64,000 nt of DNA, taken from Lucinisca nassula. Lineage: Eukaryota; Mollusca; Bivalvia; Lucinida; Lucinidae. Location of the stretch: NCBI GenBank assembly GCA_963580285.1, contig OY757026.1, positions 47,653,143-47,717,142 on the forward strand, given 5' to 3'. The notes under the pieces were generated by a model. The model did no database searches and was not told where the DNA came from. It saw only the letters and a list, made by a program, of their open reading frames with translations. The first letter of the stretch is position 1. The number at the start of each line of letters is the position of its first letter. This document shows positions 1-11,239 of this stretch, one piece after another. The position numbers and the translations under genes were made by a program.

Positions 1-190
1 GTGCGAGGCGGACCGTCCATGCTAATAAACCCTATTGGTTTCATTGGGCGACAGGGCTTGAGATGTCATTTCATTTCATCTCAATGTCGGGTAAAAGTCA
101 CACAAAATTGGAAGCAACGTCTCCAAAATGACTTTTACAGTGTTGACGGGGACGTACCCCCTCAAATCAAACAAACAAAACAAAATAAAC
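1..190 (+). mobile_element. SINE-A, 3' part cut by window edge
   Basis: This is the 3' half of the commonest dispersed repeat of the window. It shows the family landmarks in order: AACCCTATTGGTTTCATTGG, a TGAGATG...CATCTCA foldback, GTCGGGTAAAAGTC, GTGTTGACGGGGACGT and an AAAC-rich tail. The 5' end lies outside the window. The A-rich tail and the target-site duplications of other copies show that the family is retrotransposed. An open frame across it is not a gene. Confidence 0.8.
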
Positions 191-483
191 ATCGGGAGGT
201 TGAACATCCGATAAAAAAAACTGTATTTAAAATGGGCTGAGTAATAAACTCTATTTATCATATGACGTCGCGTCTGAAAATGTAATAACGCCATGTAATA
301 TTTTCGATAATCCACTAGTGGATTAAATATGCAAAATAGCTAGATTCGTCCCGTAACGTTACATGTACGACGTCCTTAACGACGTCGCGTTTACTAATGG
401 CGAAATATTGACATTTTTGTAAACAATCGTGAATAAAATGCGTTTTAAATGTCATATGATAAATAGAATCTTGCATTCGTGCT

Positions 484-670
484 CATGTATTATTGACTTT
501 ATTGAACTCGTTGAGGAAAAGGGATAAAATGCTCGGCGAAGCCTCGCATTTTATCCCTTTTCCTCAACTCGATTAATAAATTCTCTTGGAGGAAAAGGGA
601 TAAAATGCTCGGCGAAGCCTCGCATTTTACCCCTTTTCCTCAACTCGTTTAATAAATTCAATAATACATG
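484..670. repeat. Nested inverted repeat with two tandem hairpins
   Basis: The outer arms read CATGTATTATTGA...TCAATAATACATG. Inside lie two tandem hairpins, each AGGGATAAAATGC then GCATTTTATCCCT around the loop TCGGCGAAGCCTCG. The whole block is a foldback of about 187 bp, as expected of a small MITE or a duplicated hairpin. No coding potential is seen. Confidence 0.75.
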
Positions 671-984
671 GACACTAATGTAAGATCCTCTATGTATTAA
701 CAGTCTCAGTGCATTTACAGAAAACCCCTATAGTTAAAGAGAATGGTGACCTCTATTACCATAATTTCCGGCCGACTGAATGCATATATTTATCTTCGCC
801 GTTTTTTCCGAAGAGGTCGGTATTGTTATTCAATACACAGAGGTCGGTATATGGGTCGCCATTCACGAGATGCCGAAAATTCTCGAGAAGTTTACAAAAA
901 TCGACCTATAAGACGAAAACACTGCAAAATTTATTCTCTGCAGAGAGATCAGTCTCATGTCAAATTGCACCAGCTTTATCTATT

Positions 985-1283
985 GGAACGCAATGTTGTT
1001 CAAAATTCAATATTTACACTCCAGTTAACTATAGGAACGCAATGTTATTCATACCTCAATATTTACATTCCAGTTAACTAAAGGAACGCTATGTTGTTCA
1101 TAACTCAATATTTACAGTCCAGTTAACTAAAGGAACGCTATGTTATTCATACCTCAATATTTACATTCCAGTTAAATGTAGGGACGCAATGTTAGTCATA
1201 CCTCAATATTTACATTCCAGTTAACTATAGGAACGCAATGTTCATACCTCGATATTTACATTCCAGTTAATTGTAGGGCCGCA
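985..1283. repeat. 49-bp minisatellite, six units
   Basis: The motif GGAACGCAATGTT recurs at 985, 1034, 1083, 1132, 1181 and 1230, spaced exactly 49 bp, with a final shortened unit at 1276. Each unit also contains CTCAATATTTACATTCCAG. Two overlapping plus-strand open frames across it are repeat artefacts. Confidence 0.9.
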
Positions 1284-1312
1284 ATCGTGTTCATAAAGTA
1301 AAATTCCTATTT

Positions 1313-1485
1313 TAAGACCACCTTTGGGACTGTTCAAAAGTGGTCTTTAAGAAGTCACAAAGGTGGTCTCTTACCAGAGGATACAGTCTGCAGAAAACAA
1401 AGGAAAGAATAATGGAAACCTACTAAATAAGGCTTTGGAAGCAGAACTGGTCTTAATTTTAGGTGGTCGTAATAGCGGAATTTTA
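1313..1485. repeat. GACCACCT dispersed foldback repeat, copy 1
   Basis: GACCACCTTTGGGACTGTTC at the start and an inverted AATTTTAGGTGGTC segment at the end recur at 3,035-3,187. The relative orientation of the second motif is reversed between the two copies, so the element behaves as a foldback. No gene is seen. Confidence 0.55.
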
Positions 1486-1490
1486 CTCTA

Positions 1491-1613
1491 CATGGTTAGT
1501 GTCTTTAGTAATGAAATATAATCGGTGAGCCTTAGACAATTATATAGGGGCGAGCCCTATGAAATTGTCGCGGCGAACCGATTATATTTTATTATTGAAG
1601 ACACTAATCATGT
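1491..1613. repeat. Imperfect palindrome of about 123 bp
   Basis: ATGGTTAGTGTCTT on the left pairs with AAGACACTAATCAT on the right, and AATATAATCGGT pairs with ACCGATTATATT around a short GC-rich loop. This is MITE-like foldback DNA. Confidence 0.75.
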
Positions 1614-2614
1614 ATTTAGTTTATACCGCAACTCAAAACAATAATTTAGCAAATTTAAACAAATAAGACAGCAGACAGCGCGGCATGTTAAACGACATTC
1701 AGTGCCATGACGCGCACACGTTATATAACGTGGCGTCAAATGGTGCAAAGTTGCTGACATCACCGCGCCACAGAGACGTAGGAAACAACATGGACGCTCG
1801 AATAAAAGTTGCTCAGCGCTTTACATTCTGCATGAAAATCTGCAAAAAAAATACAAGTAGTTTATTTTAGCTTCAGAAATTATTTTCGAGGTTCAGCTGC
1901 AACCGCAGTAGCAGTGCGCAAATCATTCCAGTGGACCATTTAAACCGGGAAAACCCGAGAAGGCAAGAATTTAGATTCAGTTTCTGAAAACTTGTTTAAA
2001 TAAATAATGCAAAGATTATAATTTACTGTTTCGTTGTTTTCTCGTGAATAAAAGGTTGCATTTGCAAATTAGAGACCTAGGCCCAGTTGTTCAAAGCATA
2101 GTCAGCTTAACGAGCTCGTCAGTGGTCATATTGTTAACTCTTCTAGCATGTACAATATCGTAAATTTGGGTATTTTTGCTGAAAAAAATGTGAGCAGCTT
2201 TTGTGGTGCTGAAAAAATGTGAGCAGCTTTTTTCAGCAAAAATTTCAGCATATTTGCCATATTTAATGATCAAAGTTTTAACGATACGTTAACTAATGAC
2301 GTCGTTTGTTTTGAACAACTGGCCCCTGAAAAGTAGGTCCGGTCTATAAACGGTCCCTAGACGTATTTCAGGTATTATAGGCCACTACTGATTATAGCGT
2401 GCAGTTATTCGACCCCTTTTATTAGATTAATAGAATGGATGAATGCGGTATAAAAGACAGAATAATGAGCCGTTACAACAGTTTAAGACTGTAACGATTC
2501 TGACTACTTATCCGTGAGGCATGGTGCATAGTTTTCATATCTCTAAAAATTGCTTTTTTTTTTCTTTTTTTTTTTTTTTTTTTTTTGATAAAAAAAAATG
2601 TGACATTTTTCTTA
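1614..2614. other. Unassigned non-coding sequence
   Basis: AT-rich DNA with no recognisable gene. It includes a short tandem duplication of GCTGAAAAAAATGTGAGCAG near 2,178-2,240 and a T-run at about 2,556-2,586. Confidence 0.5.
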
Positions 2615-2830
2615 TTTTTACTCCAATCATCAAATGAGGGTGCTCGTTAGAACCGCCTCAGTGAGGGAGTACGTGGGTATACATTATTTTTCTTATTTCT
2701 GCTCCAAAACATAGGTTGTGGGTACTCGTCAAAACCGCCTCAAAGAGGCGGTTCTAACGAGCACCAACAACCCATGTTTGCAGCATTTATAAAAAAATAT
2801 ATCATCGATTTTCAACAGAAAAGTAGCCAT
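2615..2830. mobile_element. MITE-H hairpin copy, rearranged
   Basis: It contains the MITE-H landmarks GGGTACTCGT, AACCGCCTC and GAGGCGGTTCTAACGAG, plus the flanking TTTCTTATTTCTGCTCC block. The hairpin core is duplicated and partly deleted compared with the fuller copies at 18,655 and 63,219. Confidence 0.65.
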
Positions 2831-3034
2831 TTTGGAGATATGGAAAAATGCACTATGTCGCATGGGTGTGTTTTCGTAATGGATGTGAAAAACGCACGGG
2901 TGGGTTATCGCGATAAATCCGGCTTTGTTGGCCTCAGTGTCTTTTGGAACAGTCTTATTCTGCAGTGTCTTTAGGAGCAGTCTGATCTGAATTAGTAGTC
3001 TTCAGCGCCTTAAGGGGCAGTCGGATATACAGTG

Positions 3035-3187
3035 AAAATCCGCTATTAAGACCACCTAAAATTAGGACTAATTCTGCTATAAAAAGGTTATTTTGAAGGG
3101 TGCACTTAATTTGTCTATCTGTTTTCTTCGTACAATATCCTCTGGTCAGGGACCACCTTTGGGACTGTTCAAAAGTGGTCTTTAATA
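3035..3187. repeat. GACCACCT dispersed repeat, copy 2
   Basis: It shares GACCACCTAAAATTAG and GACCACCTTTGGGACTGTTC with 1,313-1,485, the segments being in a different relative orientation. Non-coding. Confidence 0.55.
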
Positions 3188-3194
3188 AAACGGA

Positions 3195-3470
3195 GTGGCT
3201 ATTGACAGTCGACTGGTAATAGCCAAAACACGTTAAAATGGCTAGTGACAGTCGACTGGCAATAGCCAAAATACGTTAAAATGGCTAGTGACAGTCGACT
3301 GGCAATAGCCAAAATACGTTAAATGGCTAGTGACAGTCGACTGGCAATAGCCAAAATACGTTAAAATGGCTAGTGACAGTCGACTGGCGATAGCCATTTT
3401 AACGTGTTTTGGCTATTACCAGTCGACTGTCACTAAGGAATTTTAACTTATTTTGGCTATTACCAGTCGC
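3195..3470. repeat. 43-bp GTCGAC tandem repeat with an orientation switch
   Basis: The unit is about 43 bp: AGTCGACTGGCAATAGCC, then AAAATACGTTAAAATGGCTA. About five units run one way, then the last 90 bp run in the opposite sense, making a large terminal hairpin. A second array of the same family with the same head-to-head turn is at 18,190-18,420. Confidence 0.85.
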
Positions 3471-3927
3471 CCGTTCAACGTAAGTTTGCATCAAGATAAA
3501 CTCTTAGATGCTGGCGATTTTCTCAGAAAACACAGTAACAGAAACCCGCTGATCACTCGAGAATTCCTCTGTCAGAAATTAAGTCCGATTAGCCAATATA
3601 ATTTATATAGAGAAAAGGACTAGGGTTGTTCAGGGTAGCGTTGTTCATGTTCACATCGAATTGACTGCATTTTATTCACATGATCGGGTTTGTGAGCAGA
3701 CACCCATAAACAACAGACTTTTATGTTATAAGAGGGCTTATGTGCAAGGAATTCTGCTTTCTGCATCATTAGCGGGCGGGGACACAGAAAGTGCCATTAT
3801 GATGAACGGACAACAGCCCACTGTAACAAAAGCCCACTAGGGCAATAACCTATTGGACACTATCCCACAGGACACTGGGACACTGCTAAACCTGCTAGGG
3901 AGGACAAATTGTGTTTGTTTGATTTGA

Positions 3928-4018
3928 GTTCCACAAAAATGGGAGCCACCGTCTCCAAAATGACCTATACAGTGTTGACGGGGACTGAAAATCTCAAATC
4001 AAAGAAACAAAACAAAAT
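3928..4018 (+). mobile_element. SINE-A 3' tail fragment
   Basis: Only the last part of SINE-A remains: CGTCTCCAAAATGACC, GTGTTGACGGGGAC and an AAAC-rich tail. Confidence 0.65.
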
Positions 4019-4082
4019 AATTTTGACCCCCTTAAACCTTATTTTTATATAATAGAACTGGGGTTTACAGGGGTTCATATTA

Positions 4083-4193
4083 TTTACCTTTTTTCTGCTC
4101 TCAGTCATGCATGTTGTATACTCGTTACTTGCCGAGGCGGTTTTAACGAGTTCCCCCAATCTATGTTTTTAGCAGAATTATGAAAATATATGA
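4083..4193. mobile_element. MITE-H fragment
   Basis: It contains ACTCGTTA, GAGGCGGTTTTAACGAG, CCCAATCTATG and TTTTAGCAGAA in the family order, with the left hairpin arm decayed. Confidence 0.5.
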
Positions 4194-4352
4194 ATAGACG
4201 TGTTTTCGAAACGTATGGCATATACAGGTTTCTTTCTCGTGATATTATAATGTTTTGAATATAGTTGATTGACCAGTAAAGGCTCAGATCAGATGCGGCA
4301 TGTGTCTGTTTGCGTATATCAACAAAATACAAAACGTCAGTATCGAATTAAG

Positions 4353-4521
4353 AAATAGATCAGCTCTAACTGTGATTTGTTGTGTAATAAATCACAGTTT
4401 GGAGGTCAGTTGTAAAGTAGACAAATCACGAGCGCGTAGCGCGCGTGATTTGTCTACTTACAACTGACCTCCAAACTGTGATTTATTACCCAACAAATCA
4501 CTGGCTAGAGCTGATCTATTT
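4353..4521. repeat. 169-bp near-perfect palindrome
   Basis: The left arm begins AAATAGATCAGCTCTA and the right arm ends with its complement. The centre is near 4,437 in GAGCGCGTAGCGCGCG. Arms of about 80 bp match almost base for base, including TGTGATTT repeats. Its outer border is shared with element E copies here and at 24,247-24,262, so it may be a terminal part of that family. Confidence 0.85.
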
Positions 4522-4523
4522 CG

Positions 4524-4828
4524 ATTCTAACACGCTGAAAATCGGCAATAATGTTGTTGTTTCCTTCAAAATCTCACAACTTTTCGCCATTGTTAGAAGA
4601 AATCCCGCTAAAATTATCGGACTGAAACACATGCATTTATATCCTTTTCTAACGTTTTCGATGCGAGAAAATGACGTTACACCGTCTAACGTCAAGTAAA
4701 TCGACTAGTGACGTCATAAATTTGCAGTTTTTAATGACGTCACACGTCACGCTCTTCCGAGCTGTGATTTGTTGCAGAATAAAACACAGTTATTTTGCAT
4801 TGCCTATATAGGCGCGCTGTGTTAGAAT
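4524..4828 (+). mobile_element. Element E, copy 1 (MITE-like)
   Basis: The ends TTCTAACACGCTG and GCTGTGTTAGAA form short terminal inverted repeats. The interior (AATTATCGGACTGAAACACA, GACGTCA motifs, GCCTATATAGGC) is shared with the reversed copy at 23,955-24,246. A short open frame inside is not conserved as protein. Confidence 0.65.
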
Positions 4829-4832
4829 GTAG

Positions 4833-5036
4833 GACAAAACGTCCCATGGACAAAACGTCCCATGTCTTTTTTGACCAGGTGGACAAAACGTCCCACGTCA
4901 TTTTTTCAGGGTGGACAAAACGCCCCGCATCATTTTTTCAGGGTGGACAAAACGCCTCACACGATATTGACAGGGTGGACAAAACGTCCCATGCTAATTT
5001 GACAGGGTGGACAAAACGTCCCATGTTCTTGAGGTG
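4833..5036. repeat. GGACAAAACGTCCCATG minisatellite
   Basis: Six copies of GGACAAAACGTCCCAT or a close variant, most separated by about 18 bp of T-rich spacer ending CAGGGT, give a period of about 35-37 bp. The plus-strand frame through it is an artefact. Confidence 0.85.
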
Positions 5037-5142
5037 GTGTTAGGGAGGGGGATGACTGATACATTCCTTTACTTTGCAATCAGAATGTGTTAATTGTAAT
5101 TAGTAAAAATACTTTCCCAGTTTGTAAGTTTGTATTAATTTC

Positions 5143-5408
5143 TGGCCCCCGCCCATCAGGGCTTGAAGAAATAGATTTGGTGCATGACGTTTCCACGCAG
5201 AGCTGACACCGACTGCACGCGAGTACTGGTAAATCGCTTTGAGGTTCTAAAGTGGTGCGAGTCCAACCGCCCATGCATATAAACCCTATTGGTTTCACTG
5301 GGTGGCAGGGATTGAGATGTCGGTTAAAGGTCCCACAAAATTGGAAGCAAAAATGACCTATACCGTGTTAACGGGGACGTTAAACCTCAAGAAAAATAAA
5401 GAAACAAA
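5143..5408 (+). mobile_element. SINE-A, near full length
   Basis: It starts GGCCCCCGCCCATC, passes GCTTGAAGAAATAGAT, CACGCAGAGCTG, GAGTACTGGTAAA and AACCCTATTGGTTTCA, and ends GGGGACGTTAAACCTCAA plus an A-rich tail. There is a small deletion around the TGAGATG foldback. TAATTTC lies on both sides as a possible short target duplication. Confidence 0.85.
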
Positions 5409-5902
5409 TGTACTAATTTCATTTCAATTAGTTATCAATTAGATAGGTCTCTATTCACAGCAAACCAGCTTTGGCATGCGCGCAGTCTGATCAGAGTCTT
5501 TGCTGTTTGAATGAGTCTTCTAAGGCATCCGGATTAGCCAAAGACTAGTCAGACTGAATATACATACTGGTTGATCTGAGTCTTCGCTGGTTGTACTAAT
5601 ATTATTGTAGGCTTTGTTATGCACAGGCTCATATGTTTTGTGAAAGAACTACTTTAACCCAAAAAACGCCAAGAAAAACTGCATGTGAAAATATTGTCAT
5701 TTTATGTCGTCTGCTTCATACTTGCAAACTTTCGAAAACATTTGGCATGCGTGCAAACAGTATAGATCCCGATCAGACTGCTCGTCAAGTAGCAGTCTGC
5801 TCTGGGTTTACAATGTTTTGCAACAAACCAGCTGACAACAAAGCCAACGAGAATTGTTGTGATTGGCATCTTAAGGTTTAAGTAAATTTATGATTTTTAT
5901 GT
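5409..5902. repeat. Degenerate GATCAGACT hairpin repeats
   Basis: Several GATCAGA/TCTGATC inverted motifs and GCAAACAGTATAGATCC (5,753-5,770) belong to the GTGTAGATC/GATCTACAC foldback family also seen near 13,640, 28,060 and in the linkers of the large array. A weak open frame at 5,633-5,881 is built from this repeat. Confidence 0.45.
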
Positions 5903-5954
5903 CAGCCCATAGGGGCTTGAATCATGAAAAAATTAAAAAAAAAAAAAAAAGAAA

Positions 5955-5987
<33 letters not shown>

Positions 5988-6370
5988 GGTACTATAATAG
6001 AGACAAGGGGGGAAACTTCGGCTCAATATTTTGGGGGGTTACCTCATTTTACCCAGTGTATCTTCTTCGCAAATGCAGTTTTTTACCTGCTTATTATGAA
6101 TTTTACAAGTTAAATAAGTCCACTTTGCAAAAATAATCCGCCTCTGTCTGCCACTGGCAGGAAACATGTTTTTCTCGCATGGATTAACTCAGCAAAGCAA
6201 AATTCGGCATAAACGTGTGACAAAAATTTACAGGTTTTCATCAATCACAACCGAACTAGTGATACTGGGGGAACTTTTTTCGCTTTCATCCGTTGTCTTC
6301 CATTTAACTTTAGCTCTCTTTGCCAATTTGAACCCAAAAAGATGTACTCGCAGCTCTAAATATAGTTTTT
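5903..6370 (+). repeat. Inverted-repeat arm 1 (partner 11,240-11,712)
   Basis: From AGCCCATAGGGGCTTGAATC through a long A/T homopolymer, GAGACAAGGGGGGAAACTTC, AACATGTTTTTCTCGCATGG and GACAAAAATTTACAGG, this segment matches the minus strand of 11,240-11,712. The arms are about 450 bp and 5 kb apart, and they enclose the PIF1-like fragment. The open frames in both arms (MFFSHGLTQQ...) correspond, but show no recognisable domain. Confidence 0.8.
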
Positions 6371-6721
6371 GCAACTTTTGCTTCGCTTTCCGCAGTGTTC
6401 TGTCAATGATCGGTACAGAAACCCGGGCGCTTGTCATAATCGTCGTGTTTAAAAAGCGGGACGTGCAGGACAGATATAATCCGGAACTTTGGAAACTACG
6501 TCCGGCAGTTGTTACCGTTAAAATGTGTGTGATAGCCTTGATTTCTTCTTTGATTTATTTTTTTTTCAATGTAACATATTCTGCTAGGACTACGTATACA
6601 CGTATTACGCAGATAAGATAACTGGATGGTGTTTCTACGTATAATGGGCTGTGCTCTGGGAATTTTGTATTGTATCGCTTTGCGGTCAACTTCCAATGAG
6701 CCGCTGTAACTTTTTTGACAC

Positions 6722-6913
6722 ATGCGCAGAAAAGGAAATAAAATGTTTACTAAAAAGCAGAAGACGGCCTTTGATCTGATAAAAAAGAGGCTCAACTGCC
6801 TTGTTTTTGTCCAGGCTGGGACGGGCACAACCCACGTTATCGAGGAGATTGCTAGAGAGCTCCGTATTGAAGGGAAATGTTTGTCAGTTTCTTGCCCAAC
6901 GGTTATCGTATAA
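6722..6913 (+). pseudogene. PIF1-like helicase N-terminal fragment
   Basis: A 63-codon ATG frame resembles the start of a PIF1/RRM3-type DNA helicase core: a QKTAFDLIKK segment (residues about 13-22), then a P-loop-like VQAGTGTTHVIEEIARELR (residues about 30-48), then a GK-x-LSVSCPT strand. The family P-loop reads GxxGxGKT/S. Here the catalytic lysine position is threonine, so ATP hydrolysis would not be expected. The frame stops right after the region where motif Ia begins, and no later helicase motifs follow. PIF1-like genes are common in molluscs, both as host genes and in Helitrons. No Helitron ends are visible, so the source is undecided. It lies between the arms of a 5-kb-spaced inverted repeat. 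The family assignment is by motif recognition only. Confidence 0.6.
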
Positions 6914-6968
6914 AATCTATGTGTTTTTAGCAGAGTGCTAAAGAACGTGTGTACATGACGTTTGTTTG

Positions 6969-7276
6969 TTTGTTTGATTTGAGGTTTAACGTCCCCGTCA
7001 ACACTGTAAAGGTCATTTTGGAGACGTTGCTTCCAATTTTGTGGGACTTTTACCCGACATTGAGATGAAATGACATCTCAAGCCCTGTCGCCCAATGAAA
7101 CCAATAGGGTTTATTAGCATGGACGGTCCGCCTCGCACTGCGGTTCCCGGACAGGCTTAGATCCTCTAAGATGTTTACCAGTACTAGTGGTGGGGGGGGG
7201 GGGGGTGGGGGCAAGATTCAGCTCCGCGTAGAAGCATCATGCAGCCCATATATTTCTTCAAGCCCCTATGGGCGGG
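6969..7276 (-). mobile_element. SINE-A, full length, minus strand
   Basis: It reads from the tail (TTGATTTGAGGTTTAACGTC) through AAACCAATAGGGTTTATTAG to the head (CAAGCCCCTATGGGCGGGGG). It contains a G-run expansion at about 7,190-7,210 within the head. Confidence 0.88.
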
Positions 7277-7635
7277 GGCCGCTGTGTACATGACGTCGTC
7301 ACCTTATGTTTAAACGCTCGTTCCCGGTACACGCCGACGGTTAGCTAAGCATAAAAAATAAATAAATAAAATTGCAGCAGTGTTAAGCTAAACGATTCAG
7401 AATTTTAGTTAAAAGAGATACGGCTATAGAAATAACTTGAAATAGTTTTACAAATTTGAATTCATAGTGGTCGGAATGACTGACGACTTTAAGCGTGTGT
7501 TCTAATATTGTTACCTAAATAACAATGGCTGTTTTGGTGCCAATAGGCCTGTAGGAATTTTCCTTCTTTTTTTCTTTGTGATAAGTGGAATCCAAGGAAA
7601 AAGCGTTTCAACATGTATTTTGTCTAATTTTTGCT

Positions 7636-8223
<588 letters not shown>

Positions 8224-8365
8224 AAACTTAATTTTTCTGCTTTGCATTAAAGTATGAACGACAGCGAGTCGCTAACAAAGTTTACATGAACCCCTTCGGG
8301 GTTCACTTTCTTTGCACACAACCCACTGCGTTCGTACTATCATGAACAGCAGAAAAATAAATTTC
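8224..8365. repeat. Foldback repeat around CCCCTTCGGGG
   Basis: AATTTTTCTGCT...AGTATGAACG on the left pairs with CGTTCGTACT...AGCAGAAAAATAAATT on the right. The centre is a GAACCCCTTCGGGGTTC stem-loop. MITE-like. Confidence 0.65.
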
Positions 8366-8945
8366 ATTTCTTAAGTGTTTGCTTTCTTTGCCTCATACTG
8401 CTGCCTCACTCTAGGGTTTATTAGCTATCTCATTATGTCAGTCATTGCAAAACACCCACATTGAGCCGGAGGTAATTTTGTTTTCATCTTCTGTAGCATG
8501 TTTTGTTATCCATGCAATTAGGGGAGCAGCTTCTCAGTTTCCCCTTAAATGTACATTTTTAACAGTCAGAATGACATGTTCTTATCAAGTTTTTAATGAA
8601 ATGGACATTCAATTTGTCATCAAACTGCTGTCAAGTGTCAAAGAAAGCAGGTCATGAAATGTACATGCAATGTTTTTTTATTTCATGCGTAGCCCTTTAC
8701 ATGTAAAGTACTGCTCCTACGTGGGCCGAAAATTCGCAATAAAATTCTTGTATCTTGTATCTTGTAAACGGATGCTTTAGACAAAAACTTTAGCGGCTTA
8801 CTGGAAAAATGATGACGATATTCTTCAGGAGGTATGAATATTAAAATACTGACATTTTGTTGTGTTACATTGATGTGAATGTGCTTTATCGCTTATTAAT
8901 TTCTGTATATTTGTGCAGTTCACAACGCATTCTTTAAACATTTCG
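8366..8945. other. Unassigned non-coding sequence
   Basis: No convincing exon is seen. The short frame near 8,445-8,657 has no recognisable domain. Confidence 0.4.
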
Positions 8946-9236
8946 GACCTGCCCATCAGGGCTTAAAGAAATAGGTGGGCTGCGTGACGCTTCCAAGCAG
9001 ATCTGAAACCGACCGCACGCGAGTACTGCTAAACCGCTCAGAGAATCTATGCCTGCCCGGGCAAAGCGGTGCGAGTCAGACCGTTCATGCTTATAAACCC
9101 TATTGGTTTCATTGGGCGACAGGGCCTGAGATGTCATTTCATCTCAATGTCGGGTAAAAGTCCCACAAAATGGATTCAACGTCTCCAAAATGACCTGTTG
9201 ATGGGCACTTTAAACATCTAATCAAACAAATAAATT
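8946..9236 (+). mobile_element. SINE-A, near full length
   Basis: The head GCCCATCAGGGCTTAAAG, middle CGAGTACTGCTAAACCGC and 3' block AACCCTATTGGTTTCATTGG are present. The last part is slightly deleted (GACCTGTTGATGGGC) before the CAAACAAATAAA tail. Confidence 0.85.
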
Positions 9237-9431
9237 CCTTAAAGTGTTTGGGTGAGAAAAATAATTAATATTGCGGTCGTGGCTTCGGCTCGTTTTCAGT
9301 TAATTAAAGTCTCATGCTCGACAAAACCCTACATGATACATAACTAAACTGAAAACTAGCTTGAAAATTCCTTGTTTCGGCCTCAATCCCATCATACATT
9401 CTATTATTCAGTTCTTATCTAAGCAGGAAAC

Positions 9432-9676
9432 GGCCCCCGCCCATCGGGGCATGAAGAAATGATGTTTCCACGCAGATCTGAAACCGACCCGCACACGAGT
9501 ACTGGTAATCCGCTTAAAGCATCTAAGCCTGCCCAGGCAAAGCGGTGCGAGTCGGTCCGTCCATGTAAATTAACCCTATTGGTTCATTGGGCGGCAGGGC
9601 TTGAGATGTCATTTCATCTTAAGGTCGGGTAAAAGTCCCACAAAATTGGAACCAGCGTCTCCAAAATGACCTTTGC
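9432..9676 (+). mobile_element. SINE-A lacking its tail
   Basis: The head GGCCCCCGCCCATCGGGG through AACCCTATTGG and CGTCTCCAAAATGACC is intact. It then ends abruptly. GCATCTAAGCAGGAAA after it resembles the bases just before the head, consistent with a target duplication. Confidence 0.8.
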
Positions 9677-10751
9677 ATCTAAGCAGGAAAATTTATGAAT
9701 TGTTAGTATTTAAAAATAGCGAGCATTACAAATTTAACGCTCGACTGAATTGATCATGAAAAACGTTTTATAACCTTTTAATAGCCTGGTCGAGAAACAC
9801 TAAGATTGGAATGCCGCTTTACTCAACAGCACCAAAATTAAATGTACTATATATTGAAAAGGCCTCATTTCTCACTTACTTTCCAATACACTCTAGGCTA
9901 ATACAAGTACTTTTTCAACAGATCTAAGCACTTCGCAATCAAACCTTTCATAAAAGTCATCTATTTTAAGGCATTCAAGAGTTCTGCAACGGAAGGCCTG
10001 TTTTTTTTTTTGTTTTTTTGTTTTTTTGTTTTTTGTTTTGTCTTTTTACCGGATACTACGGTCTTCGAATACATGTGATTAACAATCGGCTCTGTATGAG
10101 TGAAATAAACTCGAAAGGACCGCAAAATGATCCCCGATCCACCCTCCCCCCACCAAAAAAAAAAATCAAGGTTGATATGCTTTAGCTTATTCTGACCTTT
10201 TTTGTTTGCCGTGTTGTGGTATATTGTGGTGCCTATTCAAATTAATACAAACTTGCTGAGCAGAAGAATTGAGCAGTGTTTTTTTTTTACCCAAGTCCCT
10301 ACATCAACGGATTTGGCCGAATTCATAAATAGAAGCGTCCACTTCAGAAACTCGCGGATGAGAGAGCATGTGTGTGCTGCACTGTGGGGGTTCTGTCCCC
10401 TTAAAATCCCTGTTGGAAAAGGACCCAATGGGCCCAACCTAAGTAGTGCTTATTGTCATTTACTGGCCATTAGCGACCCAGGATCAAAATTTTAAAACAT
10501 AAAAAGGAATATGTTGCAATAGGGAACAAATTGTTTCCATGCTGCATCATTTTGAACATTTACGTATTGGTGGCATTTTTAACAAGCTGGCTGTTTTTTT
10601 TTTTTTTTTTTATTTCTGTCTACACAGGCATGAGTGAAACTGTTTTGAAAATAACACAAAACGTCCACAATTTCAACAAAAATACATTTCACTTTTTCTG
10701 AGTCCGTTAAGGAGATAACTACGGCTAATCCCTGCCTTCCTAAATTTAGCC
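9677..10751. other. Unassigned sequence with homopolymers
   Basis: A TTTTTTTG-type run lies at about 9,998-10,045, and there are further T or A runs near 10,155, 10,277 and 10,590. No gene is supported. A 97-codon frame at 10,202-10,495 lacks recognisable features. Confidence 0.4.
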
Positions 10752-11060
10752 ACCCACCTAGCTCAGTGCCTCAGATGCTAAAGGTCCAAGGTTCGATCCC
10801 CAGCAGCGGTGACAAAATTTCGGCGTCAGAACACGTTCCATTGGCATCATAAATTTTGCAGGTATGAATATCATAAAGTGCATCGTCCTTCGAATCCGGA
10901 CGTTAACTGGAGACCCCCTGTGCAGGGAGAACCATCCCCTGTGCAGGTTAAAGAATCCTACCGTAATTACATGGTGACTGTGTACTCTGTCAGCCTTCAA
11001 AACTGGAGTATATGCAGTATACATCGTCTGTGTCCCCTCTTGGGGTTTAGTTGAAAATGG
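10752..11060 (+). mobile_element. tRNA-headed SINE-like element, decayed
   Basis: CCTAGCTCAGTGCC resembles a tRNA D-arm (A box), and 22 bases later GGTTCGATCCCC is a good T-arm (B box). The anticodon-arm region between them is shortened, so this is not a functional tRNA. About 240 bp of body without a clear tail follows. No second copy was recognised in the window. Confidence 0.5.
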
Positions 11061-11239
11061 AAGTAAAATAGCGATAATGCTATTTTGTCACTACTTCGAA
11101 CGGTATAAAAATTAAACAGCACCGGTCGTTCCGGCCGTTAATTCATCGATAGAGTAGCCCGGAATCAGCAGAAAAACCAAGCTTCGCGACGATTGTTTTC
11201 TTGATCTGTTACATAAATCGATGTAAAAGTAGTAAAATG

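Noticed and set aside
709..1081. Two overlapping plus-strand frames of over 110 codons
   Set aside because: Their 3' thirds lie in the 49-bp tandem repeat, and the rest shows no domain or splice context.
6166..6621. 151-codon frame beginning MFFSHGLTQQ
   Set aside because: First half is the inverted-repeat arm shared with 11,298-11,573; no domain, no splice evidence.
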